From: Rhodocollybia butyracea
Lineage: Eukaryota > Basidiomycota > Agaricomycetes > Agaricales > Omphalotaceae
Direction: 5' to 3'
DNA: 64,000 nt
Assembly: GCA_015501585.1 (NCBI GenBank)
Contig: JADNRY010000032.1
Coordinates: 62,001-126,000, forward strand
The notes under the pieces are model-generated. The model was given only the letters and a program-made list of their open reading frames with translations. It searched no databases and was not told the DNA's origin. Made by a program: the position numbers and the translations under genes. Of the stretch, positions 33,357 to 43,761 are shown one piece after another; positions within the stretch are counted from its first letter, which is position 1; the number at the start of each line of letters is the position of its first letter.

Positions 33357-34070
33357 TTAACCACAGAGCCATACGTTTGGTGGATGCTGCCCTTTCAAAA
33401 GCCTCATTGCTTGTTTGACGGTATTGCTAGCTTTTGCGACAGCATCGCTAGTCTCCTCCAAACACTGGTGCATATACTCCACCCAGTCTCTTACCGGCTC
33501 AAATTCCATCAAAAATGAGAGATATTCTTGATTCAGGATACCCTTTGCCTGGGACTCGGTTTCCGGATGTAATGAGGGCGGTAAGGGTAAATGGATCTCA
33601 CCAACTATGGACAGGCGCATAGCGGCGACGAGTGAACCAAACATAATGTTCAAAGCTGGTGAGGTGACGACATATCCATAGCATATCCTGATGGGATCCG
33701 GGGGAGGGGGATCACAGAAGTTGCCTCCTCTGAGCCGAAAATAGAGCACGGTTGAGGAGTCGAATTGTATGTCTGAACGCGGCGGGTACTGATATTCTAT
33801 GTGCTTCAGACCCGTGTCTTTCATTTGCTCCCCATGGCAATAATGGCCCCGTCAATGTGCTCCTTCGCTTCAGTTGAGATTGTTACTGCGCGGCCGTTTT
33901 TATCGTACGTAGACACTTCATACTCGATAGCATGTGGTCCCTAGTGTTGGAAAAGTCAATAAACAAGAATCGATGCATCATGTATGTCTTACCGGTCTTG
34001 GCATAGCACATGCAGGGGAAATGAGGAACGCGATGAGGATAAAACCCAGCCAGATATGTGCAAAGAACAT
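33357..34070 (-). CDS. Family C small secreted protein, copy C1 (probable frameshift)
   Basis: Exon 1 from 34070 encodes a signal peptide (MFFAHIWLGFILIAFLISP then ACAMPRP) ending at a GTAAGA donor. A 50-base intron ends TAG near 33943. Exon 2 encodes EYEVSTYDKNGRAVTIS, EAKEHIDGAIIAMG and hits TGA at about 33828. The rest of the family body is open one base out of frame from an ATG at 33824 down to 33357: MKDTGLKHIEYQYPP, CYGYVVTSPALNIMFGSL, EIHLPLPPSL, NQEYLSFLMEFEPVRDWV. In C3 the two parts are in one frame, so C1 probably lost one base. The stop and next start overlap as ATGA. I do not recognise the family. Extracellular location is inferred from the signal peptide. Confidence 0.5.
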
Positions 34071-34129
34071 TGAGGTAAATAATCAGATAGGATACGGCTG
34101 TGTGTAAAGAGCGTCAAAGATGAGATACT

Positions 34130-34215
34130 AACAACAAAGCGGCACGAGACGAGGGAACTGAACCAGCAGTTGGGGAAGAGTTTGCTCCTTCGTTTCATTT
34201 TTATCCCTATACGAA
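34130..34215 (-). promoter_or_regulatory. Conserved upstream block of family C genes
   Basis: A block reading (plus strand) CAAAGCGGCACGAGACGAGG, AACTGAACCAGCAGTTGGGG, AAGAGTTTGCTCC and TTCGTTTCATTTTTATCC. It recurs at 35968-36040 upstream of C2 and at 55735-55807 upstream of the displaced C3 promoter. Position 60-140 bases upstream of the start codon fits a promoter/5' leader. The third copy identifies where the C3 promoter ended up after retrotransposon insertion. Confidence 0.5.
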
Positions 34216-35142
34216 ATGGACATATGTTTACATGATGTCTTTGCGCAGAAATGATTTACTATTGAGTTTTGCCAATTTACGAAACACGCTTGAAACCCCA
34301 CAGGTCGAGCAAGGGCGGGAAGGAGCGGCAGAACGGGACTCTACTTACAACTATCTTAACTCATTCAGAGATCTACCCAGTTAAAGTCAGTTTGCATCAT
34401 AATGCTTTTCGGTGCACTTGCCCTGGCCCCTCTCTGTCCCTCCGACCCATATTCATACTGGTTGGGGAGCTTTAGGGAGGTGCTGAAATTCAGAGGCTGT
34501 GTAGCGGCTACTACGAGAGCCTACGGCGGCGTCCATAGTCACTTATCGCTACGTGGAAAACCTGTCAAACATCTCAGTTTTGGGGGCGGGCTGCGATCTC
34601 CTACCATATCAACCTGTGAGGTACTGGTCGCCTAGGATGTGCATGAGATAAAATCCACCTTCAGGAGGCTATACGTGACAGACAAACTGCGGACACTGGA
34701 TATACTGCAGTACTTACGTTGCCTTTTATTGCCCAAAATGGAACAAAACCACGCGGCGAGTTATTATCTTTCCTTCTTTGTATCCCTTGATTCTGTGTGT
34801 ACACGAAAGACTAGCGAAAATATACGTACTCAGGAGTCTCTTTCCAAATAGCAGTATTAAAGTACTAGTACCTAGGTATGTTACAGACTGGCGGTCCGAA
34901 TCTACCAAGCATGAGAGAAAGAAAATCATCCATATCCAGAGGGGTGGGCGGGAGGGGAGAGCCAGGCGGAAAGCGTACCGGAGAATTTCAGGCGGAGAGC
35001 GGGGGAGTTTATTTAACAGTCCCCGAGGGATAACTTATATCAAAGTTCACTTGAAATATAACGCTCTGTACGATAACAGATCTTCATAGCAACTATCTAC
35101 GACATCACCCCCACCTCCCATGTCAAAGGCTACCATCTAGGC
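34216..35142. other. Intergenic, no gene seen
   Basis: Between the C1 promoter and the 3' end of C2. Short frames only. A stretch around 34260-34420 (TTGCCAATTTACGAAACACG, TTTCGGTGCACTTGCCCTGG) matches 36090-36200 and, in part, 55855-55960, so upstream DNA is shared between C1, C2 and C3. Confidence 0.45.
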
Positions 35143-35901
35143 CTACTGGAGATCATGGATTCGCATCCCGTGGAAACACTCCGCGTTCAATAAATCGATA
35201 GCCCTTTTGAGAACCGGGCTAGCTGAATCTCGATTCAAATACTGACAAGCCTCAGGCCGGTGATTTATACGGTGGTTTGCACCCGTCGACAATACCCACT
35301 GTGTTATCTTCTTGAAATCTGTCAAAAACGCGAGATATTCCTGATCCTGGAGAACCTGCACTATTTTCTTGTACCTGGCTTCTGAAGGTAAGGGCGGTAA
35401 GGGTTGCTGGACCTCTTCAAGTATTTGCAGGCCCCAGCCAACGATAAGTGAACCAAAAGTAATGTTCATAGCTGGTGAGGTGACGACAGATCCATAGCAT
35501 TTCCGGTCATCTGAACCACGACAGAAGACGCCTCCATCGACCATGTAGTAAAGCATGGTCGAGTTGTCGAATTCTACTAGAGGTTCGTCAACTAGGTTCT
35601 CCACCCTTGGATCAAGCACTATGTCCTTCGGCCCCGTGTCTCCTATCCCTTCCCCATGGCAATAATGGACCGCTTAATGTGCTCTAGCGCTTCAGAAGTC
35701 GAGTATTTCACGAGGCAACCGTATATATCAAGTGTTTGCACTGTATACTTGGTATCTCGTCGTTCCTGGTTTCGGAAAAGTCAAAAAACCAGAATTAACA
35801 CATCATGTATGCCTTACCAGCGTTGGCATAGCACACGCAGGGGAATTGAGTAACGTGAGGAGGGCAAAAACTAGCCAGTGACTCGATGTGGAACGGAGCA
35901 T
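35143..35901 (-). CDS. Family C small secreted protein, copy C2 (probable frameshift)
   Basis: The start at 35901 gives a signal peptide (SSHWLVFALLTLLNSPACAM) ending at a GTAAGG donor. The intron of about 50 bases ends CCAG near 35768. Exon 2 encodes DTKYTVQTLDIYGCLVKYS and EALEHIKRSIIAMGKG and then meets TAG. The second part is open one base out of frame down to 35143: KDIVLDPRVENL, FDNSTMLYYMVDGGVF, CYGSVVTSPAMNITFGSL, QDQEYLAFLTDFKKITQWV, KRAIDLLNAECFHG. The frame change is at the same junction as in C1. Both copies are one base shorter there than C3, so either both are dead or the junction has an unusual solution such as an unrecognised splice. Confidence 0.5.
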
Positions 35902-36040
35902 TGAAGAGGATGGACAAATATATGGCTGTGTGAGATGAGTGTTGGAGATGTCAATGGGATACTGGCGACAAAGCGGCGCGAGACGAACTGAACCAGCAGT
36001 TGAGGAAACTCTTCCTTTTTCGTTTCATTTATAACCTCAA

Positions 36041-37730
36041 CGCACATATGTGCATATGATGAGTTGGCAAAGAAAGATTTACCACCGAGTATTGCCAATT
36101 TATGAAACACGTCAAGTACTACGAGCAAGCGTGGGCACCCCGGACTATCCTGGGTTAACCCCCATCTAAGTAGAGTTTCATTTCGGTGCACTTTCCCTGG
36201 CCCTCCTTATGCTCACGCTCACACTCACCCGGAGGTGCAAAAATTTAGAGACAACTTATGTCGTCGTCCACTTCACCTCTCACTACCAAGCTGTACAGTC
36301 AGCGACCAAAGAGATCTAAGATATAGGTTGCCTGGGGCTTGCCCATTGTTTTTTCTATTCCATTTCCGAGCGTTTCGCTTCATCAGCTCGCTCTGTTCTA
36401 GCACTGGACCAGGATTGTGCACATTCAATCCCAGTATTCATGCATTCTTAACTGTCAGTGTTTCAATTTGAGATGGGTTGGCGTCTTGAAATTTGACGTC
36501 AGACGAGTCTGCCTCCAAGCTTGGATGGAGGACTCGACCGAGAGGAGAATGAGGCTGCCGCGCGCTACGAGAAACCACCGAGTCCCAAAAACCCTTCCAA
36601 GTACACGAACAACAACAAAACCAGGTGTTGTACAACCTTAGAGACTTCTGCACTGTACCTCCGTTTTCATTCCCAAAGGGATCTAGCGCGCTCGTTACGG
36701 CGCAATGAACTCATTGAGCATCAAATTATTTCTCAGACTCCTTAAGACTCATGCTACTTAGTACTACGTTGTGACTTTTACGAAAAATGATTCTGCTCTA
36801 AACTCTGTATCACGTATGCGGTTCCAGCCTGAGCAACTTCGGTGTGTGGAAAGAGGCTTCTTAGAAAGAAACATAGAAAACATAAATTCATGAATATAGA
36901 ATGCACGAAACCTGCCCTCCTAGTGTGGACAAACAAGTCCTTCATGTGTATCCGCACCGCAACTCAAGTACTCATATAATCAAGACTCGAAGTTACAGAA
37001 GAAAATGGCTTTCCAATCCAACCGACGTTCGAATAAGCGCTTAGGTCTTAGGCGCTTAACTGCAAAACTCCAACTAGGATACGCGACAACTAGACAAGAT
37101 TCTTGGGCACCGGCATACGATGGCACACCTTACAGATAATGATGGTTAATAATTGTTTGAACAGTGGCGGTCCGCGGAAGAGCATCCTGCAAAAGCCCTT
37201 GTCGTTGAAACATTGAAAGTTGAACATTGAATGTCGTCCATCGGTCTGTATGAAGGCCATGAGACATCGAGGATCGTCTCATTATAACAGGCAGGAAAAA
37301 TGGATCGTAAAACCAACGTCTTACAGTGACATGCAAAGATTGTTGTAATTATTGCATCTTCTACGTGTCTCTATTTCTTTCTGACCTTGGAAAACTTAGC
37401 TCCCTCATCACCTAGAGTTTCTTTGCCGCTTGCCCGTCCGGAAACACTTCTCAGTTCTATCGTCGTCTCCAACCTCTCCGACAAGTACGACAATATGAGC
37501 CCATCGAACACACGGACTGCCTACTCCTTCGAATTCTGTATCTACCTCATCGTGTTCTCTTTCACTTGATCCATTAGCTGAGGTATAACCGGCACCGGTT
37601 GTACATATATCTTTCTTATCTGCACCCCCAAGTAGGATCAACGTTGTCATCTCCTCCAATGGCTACCGAAGCCCTTTCACCGTCTGCTTCCACCGACCAG
37701 CCTCGTTCGAAAACACGACAAGCAGAATGA
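36041..37730. other. Intergenic with dispersed repeat pieces
   Basis: 36090-36200 is shared upstream DNA of family C. 36755-36930 matches 24620-24850. 37395-37580 matches 63805-63990 (CACCTAGAGTTTCTTTGCCGC, CTCTCCGACAAGTACGACA, ATGAGCCCATCGAACAC, TACCTCATCGTGTTCTCTTT) and may be the remnant of a duplicated gene or element. No gene is called. Confidence 0.45.
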
Positions 37731-37733
37731 CCT

Positions 37734-37922
37734 TCAAATATCATGTTTCTCGATCTCAACAAAAGCCAAGCCAAGCTCATACTCTTCATACGCACAACTT
37801 GAAGGAATGGTGACTTTGACACCAATTCCATCCAATATCTTCAGCTCTTCATCTACCATCACTAAATTTCGGTAGCTATCATAACCGGTTACCGTTCCGG
37901 CGAATCGATTATAATCTGGTGA
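37734..37922 (-). other. Short coding-looking exon, possibly Sm-fold-like
   Basis: Minus-strand open segment of about 60 codons after an acceptor-like TTTCACCAG. It includes YNRFAGTVTGYDSYRNLVMV, DEELKILDGIGVKV and ELGLAFVEIEKHDI before a TGA. The G-T-V-x-G-Y-D-x-x-x-N-L-V pattern resembles Sm1 of LSm proteins. No upstream exon was found and the match is only by pattern, so this may be a fragment or coincidence. Confidence 0.25.
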
Positions 37923-37929
37923 AACCGCA

Positions 37930-39803
37930 ACAATCCTGGTGCAACGATTTCAGACGATTCTATAGCAATATATACCATAATATGGATAGCCCCCTTTTTG
38001 ATAATCGGGCTGCAATCGGGTAAAATAATCCTTTCGTGTTTTAATGTATAAAAATAATTATGCCTACTTGAAATTTGCCAAAATGAATCTGATGAGTTAA
38101 GGAAGGTTGTGAGCATTCCAGCTCTGTTTGTCGTTCTATACACTTGAACAATGACATGAAAATTTAATGAAATATGTATATTTGCTAACTAACAAGCAGT
38201 ACAGATGATACATAGATTACGTTGAGCCTGCACACCCGCAACGTTGCACCTCACTGCCTGCTTTCCAAATCATACCACCTCCCCCTCAAATGTCTTGAAT
38301 ACAACAAAGCGGGCCCTAGACGTCGAAACGTGATTGTGAGTACTTCACAAAGAGCACTTGACGAAGGTTGGGCATTGCACTTGAGGCCTTGAAGAACTGG
38401 AGACACACGTTTGAAGGCTTTGAAGTTAAGGGAGTAAAGGCCCGTGAGCTTGAAGGGAGGTGGCAAAGAGAACTTGAGGGAGATTGAGAGATACTTGAGG
38501 CTTGAAAGTTGAGAGTATACATCAGATACGAAGATGGGGCCCAGACAAGGGAAGGAAGAAAGGATGGAATCGTCCCGTTTCAACAAGTTGAACCAATTTA
38601 TAATCCTCGCGACCCTGTGACTGTGCCATGCACGCCACACGGCCTTTGAAACCCTTCGCTATCCCGGGTAAGGCTTACGCATCTACATACCCTGGTTTGC
38701 TTGGCGCCCAGTGCAAATACCTTGTCAGTGGTCCAAAACCTTCGAGCTTGCTGTCGAACGACTTGGAGTCCAGTCGCGAGACTGTCAGACATCATGTTGC
38801 GTCGAATCTCAATGCACGCAATGTACAGTTGCTTTGAACTTTGAAGTACATACCATGATCTTAATACTGTCCTATTTGTTGTGCTAGTACTTAAGAGTAC
38901 TGCTTAGTAGGGAGCTCGTAAGTGCATGCAAGTTAAACAGATCAGTATTGGGATTAGGATATTCGATAGTTGTCTGATCATCCTAGATAATTACCTACAC
39001 TTAAAACTTTGAGAAAATGATCATTGCGGGTTCAGAACTGATTGCAGGTTGACCATAATTATTCTTGTGGGTCATATTGAGATGCGAGTAAAGAGAATTA
39101 TCAACCGTAGATTTTATTCATGAAAAATCTCGTGTAATGATTTGATGTGGATGAAATCTGGTAAAATCATTCCCAAGAGCTCATTTACAAATGTAATTTC
39201 AACAAATAATTTTTCTTCGGTTGTAAACGGTTATTATGCTGTGCAAGCACAGGTAATTATCTCTTGATCTTGCGATTTGTGAAATCTCAAATGATGTTTC
39301 CCCTGATTTAGTGATGACCAAGCTAATCTCTTCTTCTTGTACACCTGTCCAGTCTGCATCATCGTCACACCCTCCGTCACCACATCTTTCTCCCCTTTCC
39401 CTTCCACCTTTGCCATTATCCGCAGCCCAGATTGAACAGAGGGAAGGGAGCGGTGATCCTATTCTCGTGGGCAGGTGCGGTGAGGCAGAGATTCTAACCC
39501 AGACTCTCAAGCAAGGTGAGTATGATGCCCTATGGTTTGATAGTGTTTCTCACGACAATCCTCTGCAGTCTCCGAGAAGGAGGCCGTGTCAAGAACGTCC
39601 TGGCATGGAAGGCCGGGTTCTTTATTCATCAACAGCTAGGTGCAGGTTTTAGTCTCTTTCCAAATAGTTCGTAGCTCGTCACCCTTCGATCAAATTTTAC
39701 CATCAAATAAGGATACAAGTATTGTATCGCTACCTACTGGCTATCCGCGCTCAGAGTATTTCGTCCCTCTGTTCCTTCCAGGTTCCTTCATCCGTTCTAT
39801 TAC
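37930..39803. other. Intergenic, no gene supported
   Basis: AT-rich around 38000-38200 and 38850-39250. Open frames at 38251-38640 and 39311-39652 have no recognisable motifs. From about 39690 the sequence is the 3' flank of family C copy C4 and matches 33255-33380 (ACAAGTATTGTATCGCTACC). Confidence 0.4.
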
Positions 39804-40028
39804 TTAACCAATACACCGTCCTCCTTGCTCATCCTGCCAGTCCAAATCATCCATAGCTTTTTTGACAACATCGCTAGCCGTTCCGCGGACCACATACATC
39901 AGCTTTATCGTCTTTCTCATCGGCTCAAATTCCGTCAAAAACGTGAAATATTCCTGATCCAGGAGACCCTGCGCTAGTTTGAACATCACTAAATGCGGGA
40001 AAATCTTGCCAGGGATTACACCTCTCAC
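39804..40028 (-). pseudogene. Family C secreted protein, fragment C4
   Basis: Only the C-terminal third of the family is present: LLDQEYFTFLTEFEPMRKTI, then SDVVKKAMDDLDWQDEQGG. It aligns with NQEYLSFLMEFEPVRDWV of C1 and the following AVAKASNTVKQAMRLL region. The upstream limit is sharp at about 39985, where an unrelated AT-rich segment with GATTATAAGTGATTATGGGC-like repeats starts. No signal peptide or promoter block, so it is a truncated copy. Confidence 0.6.
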
Positions 40029-40029
40029 C

Positions 40030-41353
40030 AGGTGTAATAAAGATTTTACAGGGTGGTAATGGATTATAACGTGGTTAGCGGCTAAATAAAATGATTTTCC
40101 TTTGATTATAAGTGATTATGGGCGGAACCTAATGATTATACCGAGCATACCAACAGCGGTAATCCTGAGAGCTGCCTAAAACTGATTGCCATTGCCCAGT
40201 AATTCTTCCTCCCAGATGATCTTGCTATATGAGATTCATATCCTCATTATGTTGACCTTATATTTCTTTCCAAAGCTGGAGAAAGTCTTCTGGGTAAAAT
40301 GTAATCATATGTATTTTCCTCGTCATGACACACTAGTACTGGTAAAGTTCATAATTTGAGTAAGGCTGGATTTCGAGAACTTTGCAACTTGAGCTCGTTA
40401 TTTTTACTTGCAAAATGATCCACTTCCTTGAATCCTTCCTTTCCCTACAGTAAATTCACCTCCAGGCTCTAACCTCCTCTCTGGCAAATACCGTTTCTCT
40501 CCGTTTCTTCGCCACAAGCAAGAGCAAGCAAGCCGCTTTTGATTCGAAACTCAGACCCAACTTAAACCAACCCTGTACGGGTGAACCAGCCTGTTCCACC
40601 ATCATCCGTGTCAAGCTGTCGTAGCCCGAAACCACCTGGAGGCTCAAGCTCCTGCTCATGACTTTGACCTAGTTGCAGTATGAGTGTGTTCATGAACTGT
40701 GAGCATGAGTAAGTTTAAGAGCTTCTGCACCATGACTATACGGTACAGCTTTTACAGTAGTAGTAGTAGTATTTCATACTTGGCTCCGTTACAATGGGGG
40801 TACAGTACTCCACATCAGGGACAACTTTGGGTGCATCAAGATCTGGTTGTCATTCGCTTGTTCTACTTAGTCGTTCCCTCTTGTCCCAGCTTGTCCCTCA
40901 CGGGTAACAGCAACTGCATCGATTATTACCGGCACTAAGCGATATTTAAACTAGCTTTTACCTGCTTTTACCCGTTCGCATCTTTCTTCCCCCACTTTAT
41001 TGTCAACGGTTCTGTCCCAAGTCGACTCAAGATATTCAAGCCCCAAGCCATGACACCCCTCAAAACTTACTCGAAGCTCATTCCATGCTACAACCCCAAC
41101 TCCTGCTGAGCAATCCAATGTATTTCCCTCAATGTTCAAGTCTTCTGCCGGTCCAAGCCAATGCGGGTCAAGCTTCTTCACTGGGTTGATTGATTTCAAC
41201 TTTCAAGCGCTGCAGCCAGTTATTCCTTCGGGCCCCTTCCTTCCTTTAGCCCCTTCATTATGTCCCCATACGTAGTAGTCTCATGTAATAGCTTGTATGT
41301 ATTCATGTTTGGAATAAAATGCGTTATTACTGCTCTAATTCATGCATGGTTCA
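40030..41353. other. Intergenic, no gene seen
   Basis: Starts with an AT-rich segment (40030-40150) containing several GATTATA motifs and continues with low-complexity stretches such as AGTAGTAGTAGTAGT at about 40755-40770. Short frames lack features. Ends at the terminal repeat of the element starting at 41354. Confidence 0.4.
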
Positions 41354-41423
41354 CATCAGGAAAATACCCCCTTTACTCAAGGAGAGTTGAGCCAACCTGG
41401 ATGACCCTTCAGCCAGCCTGAGG

Positions 41424-41461
41424 GCTGTATGGCCCCCAATGGTCATTGGGGGCCATACAGC
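41424..41461. repeat. Perfect 18-bp hairpin with 2-base loop
   Basis: GCTGTATGGCCCCCAATG is followed after GT by its exact reverse complement. It is 70 bases inside the left end of the 41354-46230 element. It could extrude as a cruciform or form a very stable RNA hairpin. Its function is unknown. Confidence 0.9.
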
Positions 41462-41814
41462 ACTCAATGCAAGGTTGATCTATTTCAATCCACTGAAGCC
41501 AACTTCAAACCAACTTCAAACCAGCTTCAAGCCAACTTCAAGCCAACTTGGGTAACTTGAGCAACTTCAAGGCAACTCAAGTCAGTCTCAAGTCAGCCTG
41601 AACTCAGCTAGAGTAGTCCCAAGTCAATCTCAAGCCACCTGTGAGTAGGCAACATATTACTTCAAGAACATTCAAGTCACAACAACTAAGTGTTCAAATG
41701 ATGTAATTTGTATACAAACAAAGTACAAAATAAATGATAATAACATAAGATAATAGCAAAGTTTAGCGTGAGTACAGCAATAGTAAGGGGGTACCTAGGG
41801 AATCTAAACTAGCC

Positions 41815-43262
41815 CTATAACAAAGAAATGGAATGAAAACTGAGGGGAATATGGCAAAAACAGGAAAAACCACCTAAATGAGACTGACCAGGGTGAGATG
41901 ACCAAGATGGAAAGTGACCAAGAAGTGAGTGGAGGAGCATGGAGAGGGTCCTAAGTGAATGGGAATGGGCCCTACCTCGGAAAAATTGAGTGAAAATTGA
42001 AGGAGTTATGGCAAAAACATTGAAAATCACCTATATGATGAGAGAGAGATGGAAAAAGTTGGGAATTGCTCTAGCGTGAGTAAGGCGATAGTGAGGGGGT
42101 ACCTAGGGGATCTAAACGAGCCCTGGACGAAAGAAATTGAATAAGAACTGATGGAATTATGGCAAAAACAGCGAAAATCACCTAAGTGAGACTGACCAGG
42201 GTGAGATGACCAAGATGGAAAGTGACCAAAAAGTGAGTGGAGGAGCATGGAGAGGGTCCTAAGCGAATGTGAACGGGCCCTACCTCGGAAAAATTGAGTG
42301 AAAATTGAAGGAGTTATGGCAAAAACATTGAAAATCACCTGTATGATGAGAGAGAGATGGAAAAAGTTGGGAATTGCTCTAGCGTGAGTACAGCGACAGT
42401 GAGGGGCTACCTAGGGGATCTAAACGAGCCCTGGACGAAAGAAATTGAATGAGAACTGAGGGAAATATGGCAAAAACAGCAAAAATCACCTAAGTGAGAC
42501 TGACCAGGGGGAGATGACCAAGATGAAAGGTGATCAAGAAGTGAGTAGAGGAGCATGGAGAGGGTCCTAAGCGAATGTGAACGGGCCCTACCTCGGAAAA
42601 ATTGAGTGAAAATTGAAGAAGTTATGGCAAAAACATTGAAAATCACCTATATGATGAGAGAGTGATGGAAAAAGTTGGGAATTGCTCTAGCGTGAGTAAG
42701 GCGATAGTGAAGGGGTACCTAGGGGATCTAAGCGAGCCCTGGACGAAAGAAATTGAATAAGAACTGATGGAATTATGGCAAAAACAGCGAAAACCACCTA
42801 AATGAGACTGACCAGGGTGAGATGACCAAGATGGAAAGTGACCAAGAAGTGAGTGGAGGAGCATGGAGAGGGTCCTAAGCGAATGTGAACGGGCCCTACC
42901 TCGGAAAAATTGAGTGAAAATTGAAGGAGTTATGGCAAAAACATTGAAAATCACCTATATGACGAGAGAGAGATGGAAAAAGTTGGGAATTGCTCTGGCG
43001 TGAGTAGGGCGATAGTGAGGGGGTACCTAGGGGATCTAAACGAGCCCTGGACGAAAGAAATTGAATAAGAACTGATGGAATTATGGCAAAAACAGCGAAA
43101 ATCACCTAAGTGAGACTGACCTGGGGACAGTAACCACGATGGGGAGCTATTCAAACAATATTGAAGCGGTGGGGAGAGGGTCCCTAGGGGATCTAAACGA
43201 GCTCTACATCGAAGAAATTGAGTGAAAACTGAAGGAGATATGACAAGAACACCAAAACTCAC
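41815..43262 (-). repeat. Left satellite array, 308-bp units (reverse orientation)
   Basis: About ten half-units alternating 157 and 151 bp, so five 308-bp dimers. Each half-unit begins (on the minus strand) GTGATTTTC followed by a TGTTTTTGCCATA block; starts fall near 43262, 43105, 42954, 42646, 42338 and 42030. The two half-types share the first ~45 bases and a CCTAGG/CTTAGGACC block but have otherwise diverged. The dimer is thus an old doubling of a ~154-bp monomer. The innermost unit (43110-43262) is the most divergent. Confidence 0.9.
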
Positions 43263-43761
43263 CTAAGTGGGACAGACAGTATGGGGAGTTGCTGAGACAA
43301 GATTAAAGAGGCAGAGAGGAACAGTAAGAAGGAGTAAAAATGCAACGCTCTATCATGACCAGTTCCAAAGAACCTCGAGAAAGGTGGCAGCTGCCTGTAA
43401 CTGTGCTATCTTAACCATGTCCAAGCTCGGCCTCTCGAGAAAGACAGTTACAGTGAGAAAATAAACAAAACAAATGGGTAATAAAGAAAGACTAATGGTG
43501 GATGGATTTGTTGGCAACACAGCAGGGAATCCCAGAGACGATGGTGGAGGAGCGAGAACATGCAAGTTGAATGATTTGTCATAAGTTAACACATGACCAT
43601 CAGACTTAGGCATTTTTTTTGTCTTCTTATTCTATCGCCTGCAGTTTTCATGCAATTTCTTCAAAGTAGGGCTCACTCACATTGCCTAAAGACATTCTCT
43701 ATGCTGCTTTGATCTCATATGATCAGTTCCCCATGTTGTTCAGCACTCCTCAGTTCATTCT
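43263..43761. other. Unique spacer between the inverted arrays
   Basis: About 500 bp that separate the two arms. Contains the short inverted pair CCTGTAACTGT / ACAGTTACAG (43394-43452) and two copies of CTCGAGAAAG in the same orientation. No coding potential is seen. Confidence 0.6.
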
